From Pirellulales bacterium (GTDB lineage Bacteria; Planctomycetota; Planctomycetia; Pirellulales; JAICIG01), in the NCBI GenBank assembly GCA_025924495.1, contig JAICIG010000142.1, positions 1 to 16,677 on the forward strand: a stretch of DNA of 16,677 nucleotides. Direction: 5' to 3'. This document shows, piece after piece, positions 1 to 6,803 of this stretch. Under the pieces are notes generated by a model. The model was not told where the DNA came from and searched no databases. It saw only the letters and a program-made list of their open reading frames with translations. How positions within the stretch are numbered: position 1 is the stretch's first letter; every line of letters begins with the position of its first letter. A program made the position numbers and the translations under genes.

Positions 1-16
1 CAAACTTGCTGGACAT
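1..16 (-). CDS. Start of a truncated gene running off the left edge
   Basis: On the minus strand an ATG at 16-14 is followed by codons for Ser-Ser-Lys-Phe before the window ends. The sequence just upstream on that strand reads GTGGAGGAGAAGCATC before the ATG, so a strong Shine-Dalgarno (GGAGGAG) sits about 8 bases from the start. Only the first five residues are visible and nothing can be said about function. It lies about 310 bases downstream of the anti-sigma gene on the same strand, so it may have its own promoter or be a distal operon member. The call rests on the ribosome binding site alone. Confidence 0.45.
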
Positions 17-328
17 GATGCTTCTCCTCCACAATGTTCACCAATTGTGCCCGCGACACTTGTCACGGCGACGTGTCGCAACGCTTGGGCAATTGAGATT
101 CGCTAGATTGCAGCGCTCGTGCCCAAAGGCGAGCAGAAGGACGATCTCGGGCTCATTTGCCAGAAGTTCTTGAATATTAGGAACTTCGCGGATGTAAAAA
201 AGACAAGGGCTAGGAAATGCTGGGCAATGTGTGAGTTTGGCGAGTTAGCTGGTCGTGATTGAGCTCGGTTCCGTTTGGCCAGCAGACAACCAAATCGGCG
301 GCGAGATGTCCAGCGCTCGGCGCCAGCA
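17..328. other. Gap between truncated gene and anti-sigma gene
   Basis: No convincing gene is seen in this stretch. ORFs here on both strands lack a ribosome binding site and recognisable protein sequence. It should hold the 3' end of the sigma/anti-sigma transcript and the promoter of the truncated minus-strand gene. A 7-bp inverted repeat at 53-79 is described separately. No clear intrinsic terminator with a T-tract is visible on the minus strand just after the anti-sigma stop. Confidence 0.5.
53..79. promoter_or_regulatory. Inverted repeat, possible operator
   Basis: GCGACAC at 53-59 is repeated inverted as GTGTCGC at 73-79, a perfect 7-bp dyad with a 13-base spacer. It lies 37-63 bases upstream of the truncated minus-strand start codon. 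That is where an operator would overlap a core promoter. No matching -35/-10 pair was found, so the regulatory role is inference from position and symmetry only. Confidence 0.25.
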
Positions 329-1669
329 TTACTTGCCTTCGAGTTGCTGCAATACTTCCTTGCTGACGGTCTTGGCTCGCAGGTCGCCATAGATCACGCG
401 GTAGCGGCCGTCGTCCAGCTTCCACCGCAGCAAGACGGCGTCGGCATCTTTGGCATCGACGGTTTTTCCGTAGTACGCGGCGTCGGAATTTTCCCGCAGG
501 ATCGTGTTCACCCTGGCAAAGCCGCGTACGGCCTGAAGGTAGCGGACATAATTGTCGCTCTTGAGTTGCTCTTCGGTCAGAGCCCCTTCGAATCCGAGCT
601 GCTTGCGGATCTGTTGCGAGGTCACGTCGCCATAGACCATTTTCACGCGGGGGTAATGTCCATCGTTTAACTCGGCGTAGAGCTTGAGGCCCGCGGCGAT
701 CCGTTTCGATTGTTCTTCGACGGCAGGGGGCTGCGGAGAGTTGTCTGCGTAATCGGCCGGAGGCTTCGGATCGAACAGCTTCTCATCGAGGGGAACGTTC
801 CACTGGAAATCCGTGTAGGTCAGCTTCGCCGAGACGCCAGCCATTGGCAGGTCGGCCTCAATCAGCAGGGGAAGCTTCGTGGTGCTGTCGACCCAGATGG
901 CGAGCATGCCGGCCGGAATGCCGGAATCGACTTTCGTCACCGCGATCTCGAAGCCTTGCGCCGAACGACCGTCGATTTGCTTCTCGCCCAATTCGCGATC
1001 GGCCTGACCATGAAAACCGCCCAACTTCGAAACCAACAAAAGCGGAGAGACGGCGCCCAGGCGAGCAGGCAAGCGTTGGTATTTCCGCTGTCCGGGGTTA
1101 ATTCGAATGCCTGGCTGACGGTAGGGAAAGACTTCGATGCCCGTAGGTTTTCCATCGGCGAAGTCTTCCATTCGCAGCGAGCCGGGAGTAATCCAATACA
1201 CTTTCATCTCTGCGGCACGGCCCTCAAAGCTCTGTATAATTTTAAACGTATACGACTTCGCTTCGCTGACCGTCGCCGCCACCTGTTCCATGGCCGAGAG
1301 GGGGCGACCGGCGGAAAGGAACATCGCAACCAATAAAAACGCCGCCGCTAATCCAAAGCCGGAAAAAGCAATGCGCCGCTGCATGGGAATGCCTCCTAAC
1401 CAGGTGCGAAAACGACAAAACGGTCCAATGTCGGCGATCGCTCGTTGGGCGGCCGCCGGTTGTTCAGAAAGAGCCGCCAGCAATCGATCACGGCCGAGGG
1501 CGTGTCCGCGATCGAAGCCAGCATGGGCTTCGGCAAGTCGTGAGGCGAGCGGCCGTAGGGAGTCGACTTTCGTTCGGCAGGCGTCACAGGCATCGAGATG
1601 ATGCAAGCAGCAGCTTTCCGCAATCCCGAGCGCCGCGAGCACGGCCTGGTTGTCATTGAGGCAGTTCAT
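329..1669 (-). CDS. Membrane anti-sigma factor with zinc motif and LolA-like sensor domain
   Basis: A 446-residue partner of the ECF sigma factor encoded just upstream. Near the N-terminus H24-x3-C28-x2-C31 matches the ZAS zinc motif of anti-sigma factors that hold ECF sigmas at the membrane. A single hydrophobic segment follows at about 101-119. The extracytoplasmic part has a region at about 125-305 resembling LolA-like/outer-membrane lipoprotein-sorting folds, then a proline-rich joint (about 302-316) and a C-terminal domain (about 318-446) I do not recognise by name. The ATG overlaps the sigma stop in ATGA, so translation is probably coupled. The likely mode is sequestration of the sigma until an envelope signal reaches the outer domain; that is family knowledge, and the signal is unknown. 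The ZAS call rests on one short motif plus context. Confidence 0.82.
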   Translation of the reverse strand: MNCLNDNQAVLAALGIAESCCLHHLDACDACRTKVDSLRPLASRLAEAHAGFDRGHALGRDRLLAALSEQPAAAQRAIADIGPFCRFRTWLGGIPMQRRIAFSGFGLAAAFLLVAMFLSAGRPLSAMEQVAATVSEAKSYTFKIIQSFEGRAAEMKVYWITPGSLRMEDFADGKPTGIEVFPYRQPGIRINPGQRKYQRLPARLGAVSPLLLVSKLGGFHGQADRELGEKQIDGRSAQGFEIAVTKVDSGIPAGMLAIWVDSTTKLPLLIEADLPMAGVSAKLTYTDFQWNVPLDEKLFDPKPPADYADNSPQPPAVEEQSKRIAAGLKLYAELNDGHYPRVKMVYGDVTSQQIRKQLGFEGALTEEQLKSDNYVRYLQAVRGFARVNTILRENSDAAYYGKTVDAKDADAVLLRWKLDDGRYRVIYGDLRAKTVSKEVLQQLEGK

Positions 1670-2283
1670 GGTCTAGCTCCTTCGTTCCGCAAATTGATGC
1701 GCAGCCGTGCGGCCAATCGGCGGCAACCTCGCGCGAGCGCAGCATAAGCGCCCGATCGCGAAAGGTTCAGCAATTCAGCTGTTTGTCCGATGTCACGTTC
1801 CTGGAGGAAGAAAGCGTGAACGGCCAGACGCTCGGCTTCAGGCAATCGCATTAGCTCGGCGAGCAATCGTTCGGTCTCTTCCGCCTGTTCGACGGCGGCC
1901 GATCCCTCAGGGGCGGAGCCCGTAACAAGCGCCTGGTCGCCGACAAACTCGTGTCGATCGCGCCGCAGCTTGCGGCGATATTCGCTGCCGACCTGGCGGG
2001 CAATCGCCACCAACCAGGCGCCGAAACGATCGGGCTGCCGCAGTTGATTCAGTTTGCGGTACGCTCGCAAGAAACATTCTTGCGCGAGGTCGTGGACCGA
2101 CGCATCGTCGTCGGCTGCGGGTCGCACCACTGCTCGCACCAGCCTGGCGTAACGGTCGTACAGGTCGGCAAACGCTTCACGATGGCCGTTCAGGGCTCGC
2201 GCGACAAGTTCGGCATCGGCGGGTGGCATGTTCGCGTGCATCATGTCCAACAGACTAGTGGCCGGCCGCGGCGATTCGTCCAC
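1666..2283 (-). CDS. ECF-type RNA polymerase sigma factor
   Basis: A 205-residue sigma-70 family protein of extracytoplasmic-function type. Region 2 spans about 37-107 (FADLYDRYARLVR, then DLAQECFLRAYRKL and FGAWLVAIARQ), for core binding and -10 recognition. Region 4 spans about 141-195, with a helix-turn-helix around DIGQTAELLNLSRSGAYAAL for -35 recognition. Regions 1 and 3 are absent, as usual for ECF sigmas. The start is uncertain: the longest frame begins with GTG at 2283, with only a weak GAAAG upstream, and internal ATGs at residues 14, 15 and 19 are alternatives that keep region 2 intact. The stop overlaps the anti-sigma ATG (ATGA), making a two-gene switch that typically autoregulates its own promoter. 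Confidence 0.93.
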   Translation of the reverse strand: MDESPRPATSLLDMMHANMPPADAELVARALNGHREAFADLYDRYARLVRAVVRPAADDDASVHDLAQECFLRAYRKLNQLRQPDRFGAWLVAIARQVGSEYRRKLRRDRHEFVGDQALVTGSAPEGSAAVEQAEETERLLAELMRLPEAERLAVHAFFLQERDIGQTAELLNLSRSGAYAALARGCRRLAARLRINLRNEGARP

Positions 2284-2509
2284 AATAAACTTTCAGATTT
2301 CCCCTTTTCTGCCGCCGGGCCTGGCTTGCGGACGTCGGAGAGTCGGAGTTTGCTCCGCATTTGCCAGCTCTATCCTGCGTTTTGGCGCGAAGAATTGCAT
2401 CTTGGGCTGGACGCCGTATCATGGCGATGGCAGAGAAAGGCGCCCGGCGCACGCGCCTGTCTTTGGAGCGTGCAGATTCGATCAATCACTTACTGTGAAG
2501 GGGAATTCG

Positions 2510-2905
2510 ATGCGAGCTTCCATTCTCTTGGCCGCCTGGACCATTGCGGCGACCACTCTTCCCGCGGCTTCGCAAGCTGCCGAAAGCGCCGACCCGACCG
2601 GAACCTGGAAGTGGTCGGTAACGTTCAATGATCAAACGCGCGAGCTGACGCTCAAGCTCAAGCTTGAAGGAGACAAGCTCACTGGCGCCATGCTCGGACG
2701 CGACAATCAGGAAACGCCGATCGAAGACGCCAGCTTCAAGGATGATGAGGTCGCCTTTGCCGTCACGCGCGAGCGGAACGGGCAAAAGTTCACCATCAAG
2801 TACAAAGGCAAAGTGAGCGGCGACACCATCAAGGGCAAGAGCGAATTCGAACGTAACGGGGAAAAGCAATCTCGCGACTGGGAAGCCAAACGCGAGAAGA
2901 AGTAA
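2510..2905 (+). CDS. Small exported beta-rich protein, function unknown
   Basis: A 131-residue protein with a Sec-type signal peptide (MRASILLAAWTIAATTLPAA, cleavage near residue 23). The mature part is made of alternating short strands: GTWKWSV, LTLKLKLEGDKLTGAML, EVAFAVTRE and KFTIKYKGKVSGDTIKGK. The W-x-W start and repeated G-D-x-(L/I)-x-G turns suggest a small lipocalin-like or beta-sandwich fold, seen in many uncharacterised planctomycete secreted proteins. The C-terminus is strongly charged (SRDWEAKREKK). The ATG at 2510 was chosen because GAAGGGGAA sits just upstream and the signal peptide begins there; the frame stays open back to 2228 but that extension has no protein-like character. 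It is divergent from the sigma operon across a 226-base gap, so shared control is possible. No enzymatic motif is visible. Confidence 0.85.
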   Translation: MRASILLAAWTIAATTLPAASQAAESADPTGTWKWSVTFNDQTRELTLKLKLEGDKLTGAMLGRDNQETPIEDASFKDDEVAFAVTRERNGQKFTIKYKGKVSGDTIKGKSEFERNGEKQSRDWEAKREKK

Positions 2906-3010
2906 GCCTTGCGACAGCGGCGGCTGGCGGAACTCGTGAGAATTCTGTCCGGAATCGATGCGGGCCGTGCTGCTGCACACCCGGTCCGTGACGACTGTTG
3001 ATGATTCGTG

Positions 3011-3052
3011 CCGGTGGCGTCTGGTCGTACCTTCGTTGCCAGACGTCACCGG
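3011..3052 (+). promoter_or_regulatory. Long hairpin in the leader of the hydrolase gene
   Basis: CCGGTGGCGTCTGG (3011-3024) pairs with CCAGACGTCACCGG (3039-3052) as a 14-bp stem with one G-U pair and a 14-base loop. It ends 27 bases before the hydrolase ATG. No T-tract follows, so it is not a classical intrinsic terminator. It could be a 3'-end stabiliser or terminator for the upstream small gene, a leader structure for the hydrolase, or a dispersed repeat copy. Confidence 0.45.
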
Positions 3053-3079
3053 GCGTTGCGCTTATCTAATGAGGCATCG

Positions 3080-4003
3080 ATGATGCACCACCTCGGCCGC
3101 GCCATCTTCGCGCTGGTTGGCATCTTCGCGACTTGCACTGCGTTTGCTGGCGAACCGCTCGTTCTCGAACTCTGGCCAGGGAAGGCGCCTGGCGATGTCG
3201 GCATCGAGGGGCAGGAAACAAATCGCACTTACGAGTCGTCCCTCATCGCCGGACCAACCCGGCTGATTACCAACGTCACCAAGCCGTCCATCACGATCTA
3301 CCAACCGCCGAAAGAGAAAAACACCGGTACGGCGATGCTGATCTGTCCCGGCGGAGGCTACCACAACTTGTTCTGGGAACTCGAGGGAGAAGAGGTCGCA
3401 GCCTGGTTGAACTCGCTCGGTATGACTGGCATCATTCTCAAGTATCGTTGTCCGCGACGGCCGGGTGACGTCAAAGGAGAGCCGCCGCTCGGCCCGCTCA
3501 TCGACGCGCAGCGGGCTGTGAGTCTTGTCCGCAGCCGGGCCGCCGAGTGGGGCATCGATCCTGAGCGCATCGGTATGGTCGGTTTTTCGGCAGGCGGCCA
3601 TCTCGCGCTGGCCACGGCCACAAGTTTCGAGAAGCGGACGTATGAGCCGATCGACGCAGCCGATGAGGCGAGCTGTCGGCCCGATTTCGCCGTGCTGTGC
3701 TACTCCGGTTATCTGAAGGCCAACGACAAAGACGAAATCTCGCCGGGCATCCGCATTCCCCCCGGCACGCCGCCGATCTTTTTGGCCCATTCATCGGACG
3801 ATTCGATCAGCAATCCCGAGCACAGCGTGATCATGTATCTGGCCTTGCGCCGCGCCGGCGTCCCCGCCGAGTTGCATGTCTTTGCCAGCGGCGAGCACGA
3901 TTTTGGCGTGCGGCAGAACGAAAAGCTGCCTTCCAGTTGGACGCAGCTCTGCGTGCGTTGGCTCAAGAGCCAAGGTCTGCTGAAGGCGACGGCGAGCGAG
4001 TGA
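3080..4003 (+). CDS. Exported alpha/beta hydrolase, acetyl-xylan/feruloyl esterase-like
   Basis: A 307-residue secreted serine hydrolase. The signal peptide is residues 1-23, ending CTAFA before GEPL. The catalytic core shows an oxyanion-type PGGGY (90-94), the nucleophile elbow GFSAGG with Ser170, the acid in HSSDD (Asp240 or 241) and the histidine in GEHDFG (His273). This order matches the BD-FAE/XynB-like esterase group, which removes acyl groups from plant or algal polysaccharides; the actual substrate is not shown by sequence. The ATG at 3080 has TGAGG about 6 bases upstream and directly begins the signal peptide; a GTG at 3008 would add 24 residues and bury it. The second ATG at 3083 is equally usable. 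A hairpin at 3011-3052 sits in the leader. Planctomycetes are rich in such polysaccharide esterases and sulfatases. Confidence 0.92.
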   Translation: MMHHLGRAIFALVGIFATCTAFAGEPLVLELWPGKAPGDVGIEGQETNRTYESSLIAGPTRLITNVTKPSITIYQPPKEKNTGTAMLICPGGGYHNLFWELEGEEVAAWLNSLGMTGIILKYRCPRRPGDVKGEPPLGPLIDAQRAVSLVRSRAAEWGIDPERIGMVGFSAGGHLALATATSFEKRTYEPIDAADEASCRPDFAVLCYSGYLKANDKDEISPGIRIPPGTPPIFLAHSSDDSISNPEHSVIMYLALRRAGVPAELHVFASGEHDFGVRQNEKLPSSWTQLCVRWLKSQGLLKATASE

Positions 4004-4102
4004 CTGCTTGTGCAGCGAGGCGATGGTTTCGGACAATCGCCGTTCCACTGACAGGCGAGATACGAAAGAGCGCGCTGACGACAGACTTGGGCGCCATGCA
4101 TT

Positions 4103-4186
4103 CGTCGGCGACGCGCCGACGTAGGCATGTTGCGGCTACGAAGGCGAGCATGCTTACCCGCTCGCTGACGCTCGCGTGAAAGCATG
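4103..4186. repeat. Cluster of hairpin-forming repeats downstream of hydrolase
   Basis: Three overlapping dyads occur here. CGTCGGCGACGCGCCGACG (4103-4121) is a perfect 8-bp stem with a 3-base loop. GCGAGC (4144-4149) is inverted at 4160-4165. CATGCTT (4149-4155) is inverted at 4180-4186, enclosing a direct repeat of GCTCGC. From memory, stretches like CCGCTCGCTGACGCTCGCG recur between planctomycete genes; this was not searched. The last two stems compete, so one RNA could not form both. They may act as 3' ends for the hydrolase transcript. Confidence 0.5.
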
Positions 4187-4223
4187 GCACCCAGCGAGGC
4201 GGTATCTATCTCCAAGCGGCCAG

Positions 4224-4252
4224 CCTCGCCGCGATATTGCCCGGCGGCGAGG
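4224..4252 (-). terminator. Hairpin after the lipoprotein gene, terminator-like
   Basis: CCTCGCCGC (4224-4232) and GCGGCGAGG (4244-4252) form a perfect 9-bp GC-rich stem with an 11-base loop, starting 8 bases past the lipoprotein stop on the minus strand. No T-tract follows on that strand, so it may be a weak or factor-aided terminator or a 3'-end stabiliser. Confidence 0.45.
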
Positions 4253-4260
4253 ATTGCGAA

Positions 4261-4452
4261 CTACCGATTCAGCTCCATCTGCACCCGCGCCGTGATGTCG
4301 AAGCTTTGAAAACGGAGCGATTCCTCGTTGGAGTGCAGGGTGGTTTCCAGTGTCGTTGTGGCAGGCGTGGCGCAACCCGAGATCAGCGTTATCAGGAAGG
4401 CGAGCGCCCAAAGCAATCGCAAGACATGCTTGGATGATTTGTTGGCGAACAT
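4261..4452 (-). CDS. Small lipoprotein, 63 residues, function unknown
   Basis: Short protein with a basic N-terminus (MFANKSSKHVLR), a hydrophobic core and the lipobox ISGC with Cys27, so it should be lipidated and anchored in an envelope membrane. The mature part is about 37 residues, threonine-rich at first (CATPATTTLETT) and ending FDITARVQMELNR; it is too short to assign. The ATG at 4452 has AGGA 6 bases upstream, which favours it over the in-frame ATG at 4518. The gene is real on three grounds: ribosome binding site, lipobox, and a near-consensus sigma-54 promoter at 4502-4517 giving a leader of about 39 nt. It is divergent from the sigma-54 response regulator gene beginning at 5066, which is the obvious candidate activator. 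Confidence 0.78.
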   Translation of the reverse strand: MFANKSSKHVLRLLWALAFLITLISGCATPATTTLETTLHSNEESLRFQSFDITARVQMELNR

Positions 4453-4501
4453 ACGCGTCCTTTCGTGTGTAGGCGAACATGGGCTACGAAATTCAACGTG
4501 A

Positions 4502-4517
4502 AGCATGCGGCGTGCCA
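4502..4517 (-). promoter_or_regulatory. Sigma-54 promoter of the small lipoprotein gene
   Basis: Read on the minus strand, the site is TGGCACGCCGCATGCT. It matches the sigma-54 consensus TGGCACG-N4-TTGCW at every fixed base except ATGC for TTGC. The GG (4516-4515) and GC (4504-4503) are exactly 10 bases apart, as this sigma requires. Predicted transcription start is near 4491, about 39 bases before the ATG. Confidence 0.7.
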
Positions 4518-4865
4518 CGGAGTTGATGGCCGCACGGATTGACTCCGAGAGTCAGGCGGCTCAATGCGTTAGCATGCAATCGGCCGGGTTCGCCGCCCAT
4601 GAACGGCCGAGAACGATTGATCGCACCGATGCCAGAACGCAGGACCGTCAGGACGATGCGCGACCAATCCGCAGCCATCATTGGTAAGGCAGAATTCCTC
4701 AAGTCCACGCGGGTATCGGCCGATAAGGGCGCGGCAATCGAGAGCCCCCCGGGGTAATCGTTGCCGGCACGCGCGGCTTACGCTTCGACTGAAGCTTCGA
4801 GCCAGAAGGCGGTCGCATGCTAGCGATCACGGCGTGGTGCGGCTTCCGCGAAACGAGCCGTTTGT

Positions 4866-4894
4866 TTGTCAGTTTCGCGACTCGCATCTAAAGT
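4866..4894 (+). promoter_or_regulatory. Candidate sigma-70 promoter before the orphan terminator
   Basis: TTGTCA (4866-4871, 5 of 6 to TTGACA) and TAAAGT (4889-4894, 4 of 6 to TATAAT) are separated by 17 bases. Start would be near 4901. A transcript from here would either end at the terminator at 4935-4975, giving an RNA of about 75 nt, or read through into the response regulator gene. Housekeeping promoter consensus in planctomycetes is poorly fixed, so this is tentative. Confidence 0.35.
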
Positions 4895-4920
4895 GCACTC
4901 ACAGCACTTGATCAGTCGCG
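4876..4920. promoter_or_regulatory. Nested inverted repeats, possible operator or RNA structure
   Basis: CGCGACT (4876-4882) is inverted as AGTCGCG (4914-4920). Inside it AAGTGC (4891-4896) is inverted as GCACTT (4904-4909). As RNA this would be one long stem with an inner hairpin. As DNA, the inner 19-bp palindrome is a plausible site for a dimeric Fis-type helix-turn-helix, the kind carried by the response regulator encoded 150 bases downstream. It lies about 375 bases upstream of the -24 element of the lipoprotein promoter. Confidence 0.45.
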
Positions 4921-4934
4921 CAGACGGCTCAGAC

Positions 4935-4975
4935 AGCCCTTGTTCTGATAGGCAGAGCGAGGGCTTTATTTTTTT
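4935..4975 (+). terminator. Intrinsic terminator with no obvious upstream gene
   Basis: AGCCCT (4935-4940) pairs with AGGGCT (4960-4965). A 3x3 internal loop leads to an inner TCTG/CAGA stem with a 5-base loop. TTATTTTTTT follows directly at 4966-4975. This is the best-formed rho-independent terminator in the window and works only for plus-strand transcription. The nearest plus-strand gene upstream ends at 4003. It may end a small RNA or act as an attenuator in the response regulator leader, which starts coding at 5066. Confidence 0.72.
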
Positions 4976-5065
4976 GCCCGACAGGCGGATTGCAGGTTTG
5001 CGCGCCGGCGCGAAGCTCCTAGCTTACCTGCGCGAAGGCGATTCACAACGAGTGGAGAATTAACC

Positions 5066-6583
5066 GTGGCGTCCGTGCTTGTCATTGATGACGATCGGTC
5101 GGTGCTGCATCTTTTCAAACAGATTTTCAAAGACACCGACGTCAGGCAATTGACGGCGAACACGGCGGCAGAGGGGCTGAAATTACTCGCCGACGAAAAG
5201 CCGGATGTCGTCGTGCTCGATATTATGTTGCCCGATCAGTCGGGGCTGGAAACGTTCCAGCAGATCGCGGCTCGCGATTCCAAGGTCCCTGTGATCTTCA
5301 TCACGGCGGGGGGAACGAGCGACACGGCCATCGAGGCGATGAAACTCGGGGCCTACGATTACCTGCTGAAGCCGCTTGACCTTGCGAAAGTCCGTACGCT
5401 CGTGGAGCGAGCGCTGGAAATCCGCCGGTCGATGCACGTGCCGGTTCGCGTGCCTGAGGCGCCAATTTCTTCAGACGGCGACGGCGACATCTTCGTCGGT
5501 CGTTGCCCCGCCATGCAGGAAGTTTACAAAGCGATCGGACGCGCCGCGCCGCATAACGTCGCCGTTTTGATCCGCGGCGAGAGCGGGACAGGAAAGGAAC
5601 TGGTCGCCCGCGCGCTGTACCATCACAGCCCGCGTTCGACCGCCAGCTATATGGCGGTCAACATCGCCGCCGTTCCCGAGACGTTGCTGGAAAGCGAACT
5701 GTTCGGACACGAGAAGGGAGCGTTCACCGGCGCCGACAGTAAACGCATTGGTCGATTCGAGCAATGCTCGGGCGGTACGCTGTTTCTTGATGAAGTCGGC
5801 GATATGACGCCGCTTGTGCAAAGCAAACTGCTGCGACTGCTGCAAGAACAGAAATTCGAACGAGTCGGCGGCAGCGAGACGATTACGACCGACGTGCGAA
5901 TTCTCACGGCCACCAATCGAGACCTGGAGCAGATGGTCGCCGACGGGGAGTTTCGAGCCGACCTCTATTACCGGCTCAACGGCTACACGATCAAGTTGCC
6001 GCCCCTCAAAGATCGCGGCGACGATCTCGTCATCTTGCTGGAACACTTTCTGGCTCGTTTCGCTAAGAGCCTGGGGAAAAAGATCGAGGGCATTGCGCCC
6101 GAGGCCCTGGAATTGTTGACCAAGTACTCCTGGCCGGGAAATGTTCGCGAGCTGCAAGCCGTCGTGCGGCAAGCCCTGCTACATGCTTCCGGACCCGTCT
6201 TGCTGCCCGATTTTCTGCCGCAAGAGATCCGCGGCGGGCGGAAACGAATTGAGCCTGAACAACGCCCGCATTCCGACATGCACTCGATGGAGGAATTCAT
6301 CGAAGCGGTTTTAGATTCGGACGGCGAGAACCTGTACGCCGACTCCCTGGCCATGCTGGAAAAGTACTTGTTCACGCGCGTCTTGAACAATACCCACGGC
6401 AACCAGTCTCAAGCCGCCAAGATGTTAGGCATTACTCGGGGCAGTCTGCGCAATAAAATTCGGCTGCTCAAAATCAATATTGGGCAAGTTATCACTGTGG
6501 AAGACGATGACGCCGACGGAGAGCCGGAGCCGCATGGAAACCCGGCGACTCATACAAGTGTTCCGCAGAACCACGGCGAATGA
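5066..6583 (+). CDS. Sigma-54-dependent response regulator, NtrC type
   Basis: A 505-residue transcription activator. The receiver domain (3-120) has acidic residues D8-D10, phospho-acceptor Asp52, Thr80 and Lys102. The AAA+ domain (about 143-385) has Walker A GESGTGKE (171-178), the sigma-54-contacting loop GAFTGA (218-223), Walker B GGTLFLDEV (236-244), FRADLYYRLN with arginine-finger candidates (296-305) and WPGNVREL (356-363). A Fis-type helix-turn-helix is at about 440-468 (NQSQAAKMLGITRGSLRNKI). An acidic tail of about 30 residues follows. The start is GTG at 5066, with GGAG upstream and the receiver fold beginning at residue 3. No histidine kinase is adjacent, so it is an orphan here; its kinase must be elsewhere. 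Candidate targets in the window are the sigma-54-like promoters at 4502, 8471 and 8509. The gap before it holds a terminator that could attenuate its mRNA. Confidence 0.97.
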   Translation: MASVLVIDDDRSVLHLFKQIFKDTDVRQLTANTAAEGLKLLADEKPDVVVLDIMLPDQSGLETFQQIAARDSKVPVIFITAGGTSDTAIEAMKLGAYDYLLKPLDLAKVRTLVERALEIRRSMHVPVRVPEAPISSDGDGDIFVGRCPAMQEVYKAIGRAAPHNVAVLIRGESGTGKELVARALYHHSPRSTASYMAVNIAAVPETLLESELFGHEKGAFTGADSKRIGRFEQCSGGTLFLDEVGDMTPLVQSKLLRLLQEQKFERVGGSETITTDVRILTATNRDLEQMVADGEFRADLYYRLNGYTIKLPPLKDRGDDLVILLEHFLARFAKSLGKKIEGIAPEALELLTKYSWPGNVRELQAVVRQALLHASGPVLLPDFLPQEIRGGRKRIEPEQRPHSDMHSMEEFIEAVLDSDGENLYADSLAMLEKYLFTRVLNNTHGNQSQAAKMLGITRGSLRNKIRLLKINIGQVITVEDDDADGEPEPHGNPATHTSVPQNHGE

Positions 6584-6803
6584 GCGGACGCCTTGGAAGC
6601 GCTCGAATGCGGTCCCGGCTCTTGGCGCTTCATAACAGCCTCTGCCCGTTTGTTACTCGCTCCCCCGGCCGCCCGTCTGGCTGATCTTCAAGCCGGCTGC
6701 CCCTAGGGCGGACTGACAAACAGCGTTCGGCGGGAACTTGAAGGCGCCCTCGCCGACGCGATCTTCCCCGCGAGCACTAGGCGACTCTTTGGCCGAGGTC
6801 GAG

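Larger units (their letters stand above)
4453..5065. other. 613-base stretch between lipoprotein and response regulator genes
   Basis: No convincing protein gene is visible. Several short ORFs exist on both strands but none has a ribosome binding site, signal peptide or family-like sequence. The stretch holds a sigma-54 promoter reading left (4502-4517), a candidate sigma-70 promoter reading right (4866-4894), nested inverted repeats (4876-4920) and a strong intrinsic terminator (4935-4975). The response regulator start follows 90 bases later. Nothing was recognised in 4520-4835. Confidence 0.6.

Noticed and set aside
2383..2400. Sigma-54-like TTGGCGCG...ATTGCAT upstream of the small exported protein gene
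   Set aside because: GG and GC are 11 bases apart, and sigma-54 needs 10; it is also about 110 bases from the start codon.
2228..2509. 94-codon N-terminal extension of the small exported protein
   Set aside because: No protein-like character and no ribosome binding site; the signal peptide and Shine-Dalgarno place the start at 2510.
2486..3049. 187-codon minus-strand ORF over the small exported gene
   Set aside because: It is antisense to a gene with a clear signal peptide and ribosome binding site, and ends in the leader hairpin.
3008..3079. GTG start adding 24 residues to the hydrolase
   Set aside because: It would bury the signal peptide and runs through the leader hairpin; ATG 3080 has its own ribosome binding site.
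3062..3790. 242-codon ORF antisense to the hydrolase
   Set aside because: A shadow of GC-biased third positions in the true gene; no family-like sequence or start signal.
4681..4911. 76-codon plus-strand ORF as the gene served by the orphan terminator
   Set aside because: Arginine-rich composition without a ribosome binding site, and it ends inside the inverted repeat; it looks like non-coding DNA.
4990..5004. GG...TTTGC just upstream of the response regulator start as a sigma-54 promoter
   Set aside because: The spacing is 11 bases and the -24 box does not match.
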